A DNA stretch of 64,000 nt from the NCBI GenBank assembly GCA_964506685.1, contig CAZDMQ010000001.1, positions 62,001-126,000 of the forward strand, read 5' to 3'. Position numbers and translations under genes: made by a program. Of the stretch, positions 15,850-24,799 are shown one piece after another. This stretch comes from UBA5336 sp964506685. GTDB taxonomy: Bacteria > Pseudomonadota > Alphaproteobacteria > Caulobacterales > Hyphomonadaceae. The number at the start of each line of letters is the position of its first letter. Within the stretch, counting starts at the first letter, position 1. The notes under the pieces were generated by a model. The model was not told the origin of the DNA. It searched no databases and was given only the letters and a program-made list of their open reading frames with translations.

Positions 15850-16269
15850 TCAAGCGATGACCGATCCGACCATGTCCATCCAGACGCTGCGCTTGGACTT
15901 GCTGGCGCACTGGATCTGGCCGACGAAGCCAGCGAACAGCTTGTGCCGGCCTGCACGGGCTGCATACAGCGTCCGGTCGATCGAATTCACGCAATTGTGC
16001 GCGGCGCCCCAGCTGGCAAAGAATCCGATCATCGCCGCCGAGATCGGTGCCAGGACCTGCATGACCGAGAGCCAGACCCCACTCGAGGCGTTACGGAAAT
16101 CGCTCGCAAATACATAGGCAATCGCGGCCATGGCCATCAGCAGCATGAGAAAGCTGAAGATGAAGAGGCCAAAGCATATCGACCGGATACGGCAATGGTG
16201 ACGCTTCTCCTTCTCGAGAATGTCAGCAAGTAGTTGCACATCATCCTGATCAATCGAGGACGCAATCAT
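15850..16269 (-). CDS. Two-TM membrane protein, unknown
   Basis: A 139-residue protein. After an N-terminal amphipathic helix (DQDDVQLLADILEKEKRHH) come two hydrophobic helices, ICFGLFIFSFLMLLMAMAAI (~30-49) and VMQVLAPISAAMIGFFASWG (~69-88), then a basic tail. The architecture recalls small two-TM proteins predicted as pore-forming effectors in bacterial conflict systems (SLATT-like or TRADD-N-associated membrane domains), but I cannot claim sequence membership. It is the first gene of a pair with the membrane-anchored repeat protein. The 150 bases upstream hold no clear promoter. Confidence 0.65.
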   Translation of the reverse strand: MIASSIDQDDVQLLADILEKEKRHHCRIRSICFGLFIFSFLMLLMAMAAIAYVFASDFRNASSGVWLSVMQVLAPISAAMIGFFASWGAAHNCVNSIDRTLYAARAGRHKLFAGFVGQIQCASKSKRSVWMDMVGSVIA

Positions 16270-16428
16270 TCTGACAACCTCATGGTGTTCGGAAGCACGG
16301 TACTCCCCGAGCCCTGACCATGCAATGGGGCACGGTCAAGCCATCGACGTGGCAAGCCCCTTCGCCGCGGCCATGTTCCTGATTGCACGACCGGAGGCGC
16401 TGCGGCTCTCCGGTCCGTCGCCCGCGGA

Positions 16429-19281
16429 TCAGAACCGAACGCCGACCTCGACGCCATAGAGCCGTGGTTCGAGCAGGAACACATTGGTGGCAAGGCCCGT
16501 CGACTGGTCGCCGATCGTCTGGCCCGTGATGTGATCCTCATCAAGGATGTTCTGGATGAAGCCGCGCAGGTACCAGCGCTCGTCGGCGCTGTTCAGGGTG
16601 ACCTGGGCGTTCCAGACATCCCACGCATCGATGAGGTCGTTCGTGGGTGAGTTGAAGATCGTTCCGAACATCTCGTCCTGATAATAGTAGTCGAGACGGG
16701 AAATGACGTTCATGCCGTTTGGCAGGTCGAGCGTGTACTGGGCGCCGAGATTGACGCTGAATTCCGGCGAGTTCTGCAGCGAATTGCCCGAAAGGTCCTT
16801 CTCGATGCCGGAAACCAGCCCGACATCGGTATCACCTGCGGCGTTCATCTGCGCGACGACGGCGCCGAGAATGTCCGCATTGCAGCTGAAGATCAGGCCT
16901 GGGCTCTGAAGCTCGCCCACCTGTTGCAGCGGCGTGGCAGCGAATGTCGCCGGACTGACGGTCTGCAATCCCGAAAGCACGGCCTGGAAGATCGCCGGAT
17001 CGGCATTGGTCAGCAGGCAATTGTTCGCCGCGTTCCGGTCCTTGATCAGGATGTGGCCCGCCTGGCCATTTGTCGGGTCGCGCGGGTCCTCGGAGACGAA
17101 GCTGATCACTTCGGTATTCAGGTAGGAGGCCGTGAGGTTGAAAATGAGCGGGTCTGTCGGCGCCCAGAGAAACTCGCCCTCAAGGCCCCAGATCTCGGCA
17201 TCGACATTCTCGTTGATGGAGGTCCGGTTCTGGATCTTGCCGACCTGCAGGTTGCCATAATCATAGAAGAACGCGCTCATGTTTGCCTGCAACGGGCCGA
17301 TCGTGTTCTTCGTGCCGATCTCGTAGGCGTCGATCTCTTCCGGCGCGAAGGTTTCGGGGATGCCAGCGATCACGTTCGGATCAACCGGCGGGTTGAATCC
17401 GCCCGACTTGTAGCCCCGCGAATAGGAGGCATAGACGAGCGTGTCGTCGGTGAAGGACAGGTCGGGTTTCCAGTCGACCACGAAGCGGCCGGTGAGTTCA
17501 TTGTCGAACTCCGTGCTGACTTCCCGGAACGTTCCATCCAGCAGGGCCTGTGTCGCCGCCGCGGCGCCCTCGCCGACGGGGATCAGTCCAAGGGACAGGA
17601 GCGGGGGCGTGCGGTCGCGCAGGAATTTCTCATCCGTTGTCGAGCGCAGGCCGAGCGTGATCGTCACATCCTCGGTGGCGTTCCAGTAGGCTTCGCCGAA
17701 AATTCCACGCGAATCGAGCTTGAAGAGGTCGGTATTGCTGTGGAAATAGGGCACACCGAATGCCAGCCCGTCGAGCACGACGCCATTGGCCGGATCGCCC
17801 AGCAGCAGGGTTGGAAGAACAGCTGCAGCATAGTCGAGCGAGTTGGACAGAACGTAATAGTCCGCCCCGTTCTCATAGCTGAGATCGTAATAGCCGACCG
17901 TGAAGTTGAGCGGGCCTTCGAGGTTCGAGCTCAACCGGACCTCGAAACTTGTCTGCTCCGCTTCGAGGTCTGACTGGTCATAGGAGAAGACGCCATCGGC
18001 GAAGCGAAACACGTTGCCGCCAATGATGCCGGTCGTGTCCGGATTGATCGCCGAAACCCCGATCTGGTCACCACTGAAGAATGCGGCCGAGTTGATCGGC
18101 AGCAGCGCAGCGACCAGTGGGGACGGCACGACACTGCCCGCGCCAATGGGGCTGCCGCCAAATGCGTTCGAGGTGATCGAGGTTTCCTGCGCCGCGACAT
18201 TCGCATTCAGGGTAAACCGGCCGAAATCGTGCTCGATCGCGGCCATGTAGAACGTCTCGTCGGCAAAGTATGTCGGGCGCTCGTCGACAAACACCTCCCG
18301 CAAGTCCGTCGGATTCGGGTTGTTCTCGATCGAGTTGAATTCAAAGGCCCCGAACGGGCCGAGGCCCAGCGTGGACATGCTGAGCCCGCCAAGGGTTGCC
18401 GAGAAATTGGTGGAATCGAATCCGAGGCCCGAGGGCAGGCAACCGAGGACCGCTGTCGCATCGAACTTGCAGAGCGACTTGTTGGCGCGGACGCGGGAAT
18501 CGTCTTCCTCGAAATAGGAGACCATCAGGTCGATCGTGGTCGCATCAGTTGGCTCGAAGCGGAGTGATCCGCGCAGCGAGTAGATGTCGCGGTCGTCGAG
18601 ATCCTCGAAATCGGCGCGCGGATCTATCGTTTCGGTGAAGCCGTCTCGTTTCAGGTAGATGCCGGCAACCCGCAGGGCCGCCTTGTCACCCAGCGGGAGG
18701 TTGACCATGCCGGTGGCGCGCTGGGAACTGAAGTTGCCATATTCGAAACTGGCATCGCCGCTGAAGTCCTCGAGCACCGGCTTTGCGGTGACAAGATTGA
18801 CCGTCCCCCCCGTGGCGTTGCGGCCGAACAGGGTACCTTGCGGCCCGCGCAGCAATTCCACGCGTTCAAGGTCGTAATACTCGGTCTCGAACAGGCGCGG
18901 AGACTGAATGTAGACATCGTTCACATGCGCGGCAACGCCGGAATCGGCTGAAGCTGCCGTAAGGGTCGAACCCACGCCGCGGATCTGGAGGTTGCTGCCT
19001 GAGAAGAAGGTCTTGGAATAGCTGACATTCGGCGCATTGAACTGCAGGTCGGAAAAGGTATCGACCTGCTTGAGCTCCAGGAGGTCCGCATCGAGCGCGG
19101 TGACCGAGATCGGCACATCCTGGATGTTCTCCTCGATCCGCTGCGATTCAACGAGCACGCTCGGCAGCCGTCGCGTGCCATCGGTGTCGGTATCGGCATC
19201 CTCTTCGATCTGGGCATGGCAGAATTGTACAGAGCCAATCAGCGCGGCTGCAGAGACTCCCATTATGAGCTTGATGGTCAT
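16429..19281 (-). CDS. TonB-dependent outer-membrane receptor
   Basis: A 950-residue gated outer-membrane transporter energised by TonB. A signal peptide (MTIKLIMGVSAAALIGSVQF, ending near HAQ) is followed by the plug domain: IEENIQDVPISVTALDADLL (~52-71), NLQIRGVGST, VELLRGPQGTLFGRNATGG (~143-161), all typical. The remainder is a 22-strand type barrel ending in an aromatic residue (GVEVGVRF). It has a large Cys-containing loop region, suggesting a bulky ligand. The GGAGGGA ribosome site and a good promoter lie upstream. It resembles the receptors abundant in Sphingomonas- and Hyphomonas-like bacteria that take up lipids, terpenoids or plant compounds and not only iron; the nearby acyl-CoA genes favour such a substrate, which is inference. 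Confidence 0.92.
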   Translation of the reverse strand: MTIKLIMGVSAAALIGSVQFCHAQIEEDADTDTDGTRRLPSVLVESQRIEENIQDVPISVTALDADLLELKQVDTFSDLQFNAPNVSYSKTFFSGSNLQIRGVGSTLTAASADSGVAAHVNDVYIQSPRLFETEYYDLERVELLRGPQGTLFGRNATGGTVNLVTAKPVLEDFSGDASFEYGNFSSQRATGMVNLPLGDKAALRVAGIYLKRDGFTETIDPRADFEDLDDRDIYSLRGSLRFEPTDATTIDLMVSYFEEDDSRVRANKSLCKFDATAVLGCLPSGLGFDSTNFSATLGGLSMSTLGLGPFGAFEFNSIENNPNPTDLREVFVDERPTYFADETFYMAAIEHDFGRFTLNANVAAQETSITSNAFGGSPIGAGSVVPSPLVAALLPINSAAFFSGDQIGVSAINPDTTGIIGGNVFRFADGVFSYDQSDLEAEQTSFEVRLSSNLEGPLNFTVGYYDLSYENGADYYVLSNSLDYAAAVLPTLLLGDPANGVVLDGLAFGVPYFHSNTDLFKLDSRGIFGEAYWNATEDVTITLGLRSTTDEKFLRDRTPPLLSLGLIPVGEGAAAATQALLDGTFREVSTEFDNELTGRFVVDWKPDLSFTDDTLVYASYSRGYKSGGFNPPVDPNVIAGIPETFAPEEIDAYEIGTKNTIGPLQANMSAFFYDYGNLQVGKIQNRTSINENVDAEIWGLEGEFLWAPTDPLIFNLTASYLNTEVISFVSEDPRDPTNGQAGHILIKDRNAANNCLLTNADPAIFQAVLSGLQTVSPATFAATPLQQVGELQSPGLIFSCNADILGAVVAQMNAAGDTDVGLVSGIEKDLSGNSLQNSPEFSVNLGAQYTLDLPNGMNVISRLDYYYQDEMFGTIFNSPTNDLIDAWDVWNAQVTLNSADERWYLRGFIQNILDEDHITGQTIGDQSTGLATNVFLLEPRLYGVEVGVRF

Positions 19282-19348
19282 GTGGCGTTCCCTCCGAGGA
19301 ATGGCATCGCCGGCCCATCATGATGGCGGGGCCAGTCAATGTTGCGAC

Positions 19349-19376
19349 ATTATGACCCGCGTTTCAGCGCCGTCAA
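19349..19376 (-). promoter_or_regulatory. Promoter of the TonB-dependent receptor
   Basis: On the minus strand TTGACG (19376-19371) and CATAAT (19354-19349) are separated by 16 bases. Both boxes match sigma-70-type consensus in five of six positions, and the -35 matches the Caulobacter TTGACG form exactly. The expected start of transcription is about 60 bases before the receptor ATG. One of the best promoters visible in the window. Confidence 0.6.
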
Positions 19377-19485
19377 AGCTATTGACGGCGCCCGGAGGTT
19401 GCAAAGGCGAGGCAGTCGCCGGTCCGGTCGACCGTGCGCTGTAGACGTTATTGCAGATCGGGCGACAGCACCCCGGATTTCGCCT

Positions 19486-19509
19486 AAAACAGGATACCCT
19501 GTTTTTTTT
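19486..19509 (-). terminator. Intrinsic terminator of acnA (bidirectional hairpin)
   Basis: AAAACAGG and CCTGTTTT form a perfect 8-bp stem with a four-base loop, just beyond the acnA stop. Eight Ts follow on the plus strand, four of them outside the stem; on the minus strand the stem itself ends in TTTT. For acnA the minus-strand reading is the relevant one. It also insulates the receptor promoter from acnA transcription. Confidence 0.6.
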
Positions 19510-19512
19510 GTA

Positions 19513-22258
19513 TCAGGCGGCGTCGCGGGCGAGGTTGCGCAGCACATAGTGCAGGATCCCGCCATGGCGGTAATAGTCGAGCTCGTTCTCGGTATCGATC
19601 CTGACGATGGTGCTGGCCTCGATCGCCGTGCCATCTGCGCGCCGGATGGCCACGCTCAGGGACTGTCGCGGCGTGATCGCGTTGATGTCCTCGATGGTGA
19701 CTTCCTCATCGCCCCGCAGCCCCAGCGACTGCCAACTCGTCCCGGCCTCGAATTGCAGCGGCAGCACGCCCATGCCGATGTCGGCGGGATGCTGCAGAAA
19801 CACGCCTACAAACACCGAGANNNNNNNNNNTGCCGATCAGGTTCGAGCGGTGGATGCGCTCGAAACTGCCTGCAATGACTGCCCTCACCCCAAGCAGGAC
19901 CGTGCCCTTGGCCGCCCAGTCGCGGGACGAGCCGGTGCCGTACTGCTCGCCGGCAAACACCACCAGCGGGACGTTCTCGGCCTTGTAGCGCATGGCGGCA
20001 TCGTAGATGTCCATCTGCTCGCCCGAGGGATGGTGGATCGTCACCCCGCCCTCGGTGCCCGGCACCATCTGGTTCCGGATCCGGATATTGGCGAAGGTGC
20101 CGCGCATCATCACTTCGTGATTGCCGCGCCGGGCGCCATAGGAATTGAAGTCGAGAACCGGGACCTGGTGCTCGTTGAGATACCGGCCCGCCGGGCTGTC
20201 GGCCTTGATGTTGCCCGCCGGGGAGATGTGGTCGGTGGTGATGGAATCGGCGAACAGGCCGAGAATACGCGCCTTGTGGATATCGGCCGGCGCCTGCGGC
20301 TCGAGGCGCATGTCCTCGAAATATGGCGGGTTCTGCACATAGGTCGACCCGCCGGGCCAGCCATAGGTCTGTCCGCCGGAGACATCGATGCCCTGCCAGT
20401 GCTCGTCGCCGCTGAACACGTTCGCATAGCGGGCGGCGAACATGTCCGGTGTCACTGCCTCGCGCATCACCGACAGGATCTCTGCATTCGAGGGCCAGAC
20501 GTCCTTGAGATAGACCGGATTGCCGTCGGGATCATGGCCGAGCGGATCGGTGGTGAGATTGATGCGCAGGCTGCCGGCAATGGCATAGGCAACTACCAGC
20601 GGCGGCGAGGCGAGGTAGTTGGCCTTGATGTCCGGGCCGATCCGGCCTTCAAAATTGCGGTTGCCAGACAGGACCGAGCAGGAGACGAGGTCCCCTGCAG
20701 CAATGGCGTCGGCAAGCTCGGTCGGCAGCGGCCCGGAATTGCCGATGCAGGTGGTGCAGCCATACCCGACCAGGTTGAAGCCGATGGCATCGAGATCATC
20801 CTGCAGCCCGGCCCTGGCGATGTAGTCGGTGACGACCTGGGAGCCTGGCGCAAAGGAGGTCTTGACCCAGGGCTTGCGGGCGAGCCCCCGGGCACGGGCA
20901 TTGCGCGCGAGCAGGCCGGCCCCGATCAGCACCGACGGGTTGGAGGTGTTGGTGCACGAGGTGATGGCGGCAATGAACACGTCGCCATGATCGACCGTAT
21001 AGTCGGCGCCCTGAACCGGGGTCGGATTGGAGGCATCGGGCGCCAGCTTGTACTCCTTCGTCATCGCTTCGGCGAAGGCGGTGTCGGCGACCTCCAGCAG
21101 CACCCGGTCCTGCGGGCGCTTGGGCCCGGCGAGGGAGGGTTTCACCGCGCCGAGATCGAGCGCGAGCGTGTCGGTGAAGACCGGGTCTGCCATGTCCGGC
21201 GCCCAGTAGCCCTGCGCCCTGGCATAGGCTTCGACGAGGGCGACGCGGTCTGTGTCCCGGCCGGTGTCGCGGAGATAGCTGACCGTTTCGTTATCCACAG
21301 GGAAGAATCCGCAGGTCGCGCCATATTCCGGCGCCATGTTGGAAATGGTCGCCTGGTCCTCGAGGGTCAGGTTGGCGAGGCCGGGGCCGTAGAATTCGAC
21401 GAACTTGCCGACCACGCCCTTCTCGCGCAGCATCTGCACCACCGTCAGCACGAGGTCTGTCGCGGTCGCGCCTTCAGGCAGGCGGCCGTCGAGCCGGAAG
21501 CCGATGACTTCGGGGATCAGCATGGAAACGGGCTGGCCAAGCATGGCCGCCTCGGCTTCGATGCCGCCGACGCCCCAGCCAAGCACGCCGAGGCCGTTGA
21601 TCATCGTGGTATGGCTGTCGGTGCCGACGCAGGTGTCGAAATAGGCAATCGTCTCGCCGTCTTCCTCGCGGGTCCACACGGTCTGGCCGAGATATTCGAG
21701 GTTGACCTGGTGGCAGATGCCGGTGCCGGGAGGGACGACGCGGAAATTGCGGAAGGCCGAACTGCCCCAGCGCAGGAATTCGTAGCGCTCGCCATTGCGC
21801 TCATATTCCCGCTCGACATTCTTCACGAAGGCGTCGGGGGTGGCGAAATGGTCGACCATGACGGAGTGGTCGATAACGAGATCGACCGGCACCTGCGGAT
21901 TGATCGCATCGGCGTCGGCGCCGAGTTTCGCGGCGGCATCGCGCATCGCGGCAAGATCGACCACGGCCGGCACACCGGTGAAATCCTGCATCAGGACGCG
22001 GGCCGGACGGTAGGCAATCTCGTGATTGGCGCTGCCCTTGTCGGTCAGCCAGCGCGCGAAGGCCTGGATATCATCCTTCGTCACCGTGCTGTTGTCTTCG
22101 TGGCGCAGAAGGTTCTCGAGCAGGACCTTGAGCGAGGCGGGCAGGCGGGAGACATCGCCAAGGCCGTTCTCACCGGCCGCTTCAATGGAGTAGTAGGTAT
22201 AGGTCTTGTCACCAACGGTGAGCTGGCGGCGGCACTTGAAGCTGTCGAGGGACGGCAT
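19513..22258 (-). CDS. acnA: Aconitate hydratase A (broken only by an assembly gap)
   Basis: It interconverts citrate and isocitrate in the TCA cycle with a [4Fe-4S] cluster. Cluster ligands are visible in ITSCTNTSNPS and GCTTCIGNSGPLP; other signatures are TDSHTTMINGLGVLGWGVGG and the swivel-domain SSRDWAAKG and SFERIHRSNLIG. The frame changes at ten Ns (19821-19830). The sequence TGCCGAT occurs on both sides (19773-19779 and 19831-19837); removing the bases between restores RSNLIGMGVLPLQF, exactly the family sequence, and a single frame of ~895 residues. So the gene is intact and the 41 bases beside the Ns are spurious. It diverges from the ccm operon, an arrangement known in alphaproteobacteria. 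Confidence 0.93.
19780..19837. other. Assembly gap with spurious flank inside acnA
   Basis: Bases 19780-19820 encode nothing aconitase-like and are followed by ten Ns and a second copy of TGCCGAT. Deleting exactly this interval gives a continuous acnA frame. The pattern fits an erroneous contig end placed beside a fixed-length gap. Confidence 0.75.
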
Positions 22259-22303
22259 GGGAGGGACCTCGCGGGTTGATCGGACAGTGGACGTTGCTGC
22301 ACC

Positions 22304-22332
22304 TCTTAGACCGAGACGGCCCTTATCGGCAA
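22304..22332 (-). promoter_or_regulatory. Possible acnA promoter
   Basis: On the minus strand TTGCCG (22332-22327) and CTAAGA (22309-22304) are 17 bases apart, about 45 bases before the acnA ATG. The -35 lacks one consensus base and the -10 is only moderate. Position between divergent acnA and ccmA supports it. Confidence 0.3.
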
Positions 22333-22430
22333 TGAGACCATGGGCGCGGCCCGAGGTTGCCCGATCATGCCGCCCCTCGTGGACAATGCGCCGGCTGGCG
22401 CGCCGGTGCGGGCGGCGCTAACAGGAGGCC

Positions 22431-23018
22431 ATGACAACGCCCCTGATCTCCGGGACCGGCCTTGCAGCCATGCGCGGCGAACGCATCCTCTTCACCGGCG
22501 TGACGGTGCGGGCGGGCGCCGGCGAGGCCATCCTGCTGCGCGGCGCGAACGGTGCCGGCAAGACGACGCTGCTGCGCATACTTGCCGGGCTCACCCGGGC
22601 CGAAGCAGGGCAGGTCGCGCGGCAGGCGCCCTTTCACTGGTGCGGCCACCGGCTCGGTCTGAAGCCGCACGAGACGCCCCGCCGGCACCTGTCGGCCTGG
22701 GCCCGCGCCTGGGGCAGCGCCGCGGCGGCGGAAGCTGCCGGCATCGACAGGATACTGGCCGAGATCGGGCTGAGGCGCCCCGCTGACGTGCCGGCGCGGT
22801 ATCTGTCGGCGGGCCAGCGTCAGCGCACCGCACTCGCCCGGCTGCTGCTCGAGCCCCGTCCATTGTGGCTGATGGACGAGCCCTATGCCGCGCTCGACAG
22901 CGAGGGCCAGGCCCTGTTGGCCGGCCTGATCGACCGTCACCGGTCTGCCGGCGGCGCGGTCATCGCGGCGATCCACGGGGCGGCGGGCTTTGCGGCGAGC
23001 GCGGAGGTCGGGCTATGA
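22431..23018 (+). CDS. ccmA: Heme exporter ATP-binding subunit CcmA
   Basis: The ATPase of the CcmABCD complex, which frees holo-CcmE from CcmC during cytochrome c maturation. The 195 residues hold the whole ABC core: Walker A LLRGANGAGKTTLLRILAG (~36-54), the signature YLSAGQRQRTALARLLL (~124-140), Walker B PLWLMDEP and the switch His in AAIHGAAGF. The length is normal for CcmA. The next small gene starts within its stop codon (ATGA), so translation is coupled. It is the first gene of an operon reading ccmA, small ORF, ccmB, ccmC, ccmD, ccmG, divergent from acnA. The remaining maturation genes (ccmE, ccmF, ccmH) are not in the window. Confidence 0.92.
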   Translation: MTTPLISGTGLAAMRGERILFTGVTVRAGAGEAILLRGANGAGKTTLLRILAGLTRAEAGQVARQAPFHWCGHRLGLKPHETPRRHLSAWARAWGSAAAAEAAGIDRILAEIGLRRPADVPARYLSAGQRQRTALARLLLEPRPLWLMDEPYAALDSEGQALLAGLIDRHRSAGGAVIAAIHGAAGFAASAEVGL

Positions 23019-23230
23019 GCGGCGCGGCGCCCGGGCGGCGCCTCTGGGGCCCGCTGGTCCTGCTGCATGCGGTCGGCCTGCCGCTTGCGCTGGGGATCGG
23101 CGTTGCCGGCAACGGGCTCTGGGGGCCGGCCGCGGGCGCCGCCCTTGCGGTCGGGCTGACGTTGGCCGTGATCGGTCTCGGGATCTGGCATGCGGTGCGC
23201 GTGGTCTTGTCGGCGGGGGACGGCAAATGA
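23015..23230 (+). CDS. Small two-TM protein inside the ccm operon
   Basis: A 71-residue protein located exactly between ccmA and ccmB. Its ATG overlaps the ccmA stop and its stop overlaps the ccmB ATG (both ATGA), which is strong evidence that it is translated. Two hydrophobic helices (GPLVLLHAVGLPLALGIGVA, ~12-31, and AAGAALAVGLTLAVIGLGIW, ~38-57) join through a short loop; the tail is basic then acidic. I know no named member of the Ccm system with these features at this place. A structural or regulatory subunit of the CcmABC complex is a reasonable hypothesis, based only on position and topology. Confidence 0.7.
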   Translation: MSGAAPGRRLWGPLVLLHAVGLPLALGIGVAGNGLWGPAAGAALAVGLTLAVIGLGIWHAVRVVLSAGDGK

Positions 23231-23895
23231 GCCTGCCGGCGCCGCTGTGGGCCGCCTTCCGGCAGGCGCTCGGCGAGGCCTGGGCCGGGGGGGCGGGCGC
23301 GCTGCTGCCGGCCGGGTTCTTTGCCGGCGCGGCCATGCTGGTGCCGTTCGGGGTCGGGCACGACAATGAAGTGCTGGCGCGGATCGGGCCCGGCATCCTC
23401 TGGGTCGCCCTGGCCCTGTCCTCGCTCGTGACCATGGAGCGCCTGTTCCAGTCCGACCTCGAGGATGGCGCGCTGGACCTCTGGCTGCAGGCCGATGCGC
23501 CGATGGCGGCCATCGCGGCGATACGGACCCTGGCCTTCTGGCTGGCCGCCGGGCTGCCGCTGGCGCTGCTGACGCCGCTGCTCGGGCTGATGCTGCAGAT
23601 GCCACCGGCCAGCCTGCTGCCAGCTGCCACCACCTACCTGGTCGGCGGGCTGGCCTTCTTTTTCTGGGGCGGGGTCGGGGCCGCGCTCACGGCCTCGGTC
23701 CGCCGTGGCGGGCTGCTGATTGCACTGATCGCCTTGCCGCTCTATGTGCCCACGGCGATCTTCGGGTCGATGGCGCTGCAATCGGACGCGGGCCTTCTGG
23801 CGCCGGAGGGACTATACTTGCTTGCAGCAACCCTGTTTGCCGCGGGCGTTGCCCCCTTCGCCATGGCGGCGGCGCTTCGGCTCGCGGCGGATTAG
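23227..23895 (+). CDS. ccmB: Heme exporter permease CcmB
   Basis: A 222-residue six-helix inner-membrane subunit of the CcmABCD complex that works with the CcmA ATPase. Typical segments are the N-terminal AFRQALGEAWAGGAGALLPA (~10-29), the acidic ERLFQSDLEDGALDLW loop (~76-91) that contacts the ATPase, and a C-terminal helix pair. The ATG overlaps the stop of the small upstream gene; ccmC follows after 12 bases. The N-terminal helices show the usual FF...G sequence loosely conserved. No sign of truncation. Confidence 0.9.
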   Translation: MSLPAPLWAAFRQALGEAWAGGAGALLPAGFFAGAAMLVPFGVGHDNEVLARIGPGILWVALALSSLVTMERLFQSDLEDGALDLWLQADAPMAAIAAIRTLAFWLAAGLPLALLTPLLGLMLQMPPASLLPAATTYLVGGLAFFFWGGVGAALTASVRRGGLLIALIALPLYVPTAIFGSMALQSDAGLLAPEGLYLLAATLFAAGVAPFAMAAALRLAAD

Positions 23896-23907
23896 GAAAC
23901 AGGCCCG

Positions 23908-24639
23908 ATGATCTCGTATTTTGCCAATCCCCACCGCTTCATGAAACTCTCGGCCTGGCTCACGCCCTGGCTCTTCGGCGCCGGCGCGGTGCTGATTGCC
24001 TACAGCCTCTGGCAGGGCCTGTGGGTGGTGCGACCGGAAACCTATCAGGGTGACAGTGCGCGGATCATGTTCATCCATGTCCCGGCCGCCTGGCTCGCCA
24101 TGGCCGGCTATGCCGGGCTTGCAGTCTCGAGCCTTGTCTGGTTCGTCTGGCGGCACGAGCTTGCCGACATGGCGGCAAGGGCGCTCGCGCCGGTCGGGGC
24201 GGGTTACACCGCTATCTGCCTCGCCACCGGCTCGATCTGGGGCAAGCCGACATGGGGCACCTGGTGGCAGTGGGAAGACCCGCGCATGACCTCGGTCCTC
24301 GTGCTGTTCTTTCTGTATCTTGGCTACATGGCGATCCGCGCCGCGATGGAGACGCGCCAGAAGGCCGCGCGGGCCGGGGCCATACTCGCCATGGTCGGGC
24401 TCATCAACGTGCCGATCATCAAGTTCTCAGTCGACATCTGGGCCTCGATCCACCAGTCCGCCTCGGTCATCCGCCTCGACGGTCCGGCGATGCCGGCCGA
24501 ATACCTCGTCCCGCTGCTGGTGGGCGCGCTCGGCCATACCCTGTTGCTGGCGGGGCTCGTGTTCACGGGCATGCGCACGGACGTGCGCCGGCGCCGCGCC
24601 GACGCGCTCCTCATGCGCAGGCTGCAGGCGGCGCAGTGA
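23908..24639 (+). CDS. ccmC: Heme exporter protein CcmC
   Basis: The membrane protein that presents heme to CcmE on the periplasmic side. The tryptophan-rich WWD motif is plain: KPTWGTWWQWEDPRMTSVL (~112-130), flanked by the two external His expected as heme ligands, one in FIHVPAAWLAMAGYAG (~55) and one in SIHQSASVIR (~184). Six transmembrane helices cover the rest of the 243 residues. ccmD starts one base after its stop, so translation is tightly linked. Length and motifs are normal; I am confident in this call. Confidence 0.95.
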   Translation: MISYFANPHRFMKLSAWLTPWLFGAGAVLIAYSLWQGLWVVRPETYQGDSARIMFIHVPAAWLAMAGYAGLAVSSLVWFVWRHELADMAARALAPVGAGYTAICLATGSIWGKPTWGTWWQWEDPRMTSVLVLFFLYLGYMAIRAAMETRQKAARAGAILAMVGLINVPIIKFSVDIWASIHQSASVIRLDGPAMPAEYLVPLLVGALGHTLLLAGLVFTGMRTDVRRRRADALLMRRLQAAQ

Positions 24640-24640
24640 G

Positions 24641-24799
24641 ATGATCCCGCGTTTCGATCATACCGGGCCCTATATCTGGGCGGCCTATGGCATCTCGGCC
24701 CTGGTGCTGGCCGCCATCATCGGGGTCGTCCTGTGGCGGGCGGCGGCGGCGCGGGCGCGGCTGGAACGGCTCGAACGCGAAGAGGAGGAAGAAGCATGA
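24641..24799 (+). CDS. ccmD: Heme exporter protein CcmD
   Basis: A 52-residue single-pass protein that stabilises the CcmC-CcmE-heme complex and its release by CcmAB. It has the characteristic layout: a short N-terminus with GPYIWAAYGISALVLAAII (~9-27), one membrane helix, then a charged coiled tail rich in Arg and ending in EEEEEA. The stop codon TGA overlaps the ATG of ccmG. The family is poorly conserved in sequence, so position in the operon and topology carry the assignment. Confidence 0.9.
   Translation: MIPRFDHTGPYIWAAYGISALVLAAIIGVVLWRAAAARARLERLEREEEEEA

Noticed and set aside
19513..22258. acnA as a frameshifted pseudogene
   Set aside because: The break coincides with Ns and a duplicated TGCCGAT; deleting the artefact restores the conserved frame.
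19607..22279. 890-residue plus-strand frame
   Set aside because: It is the antisense of acnA; composition is unlike a real protein and the opposite strand carries clear aconitase motifs.
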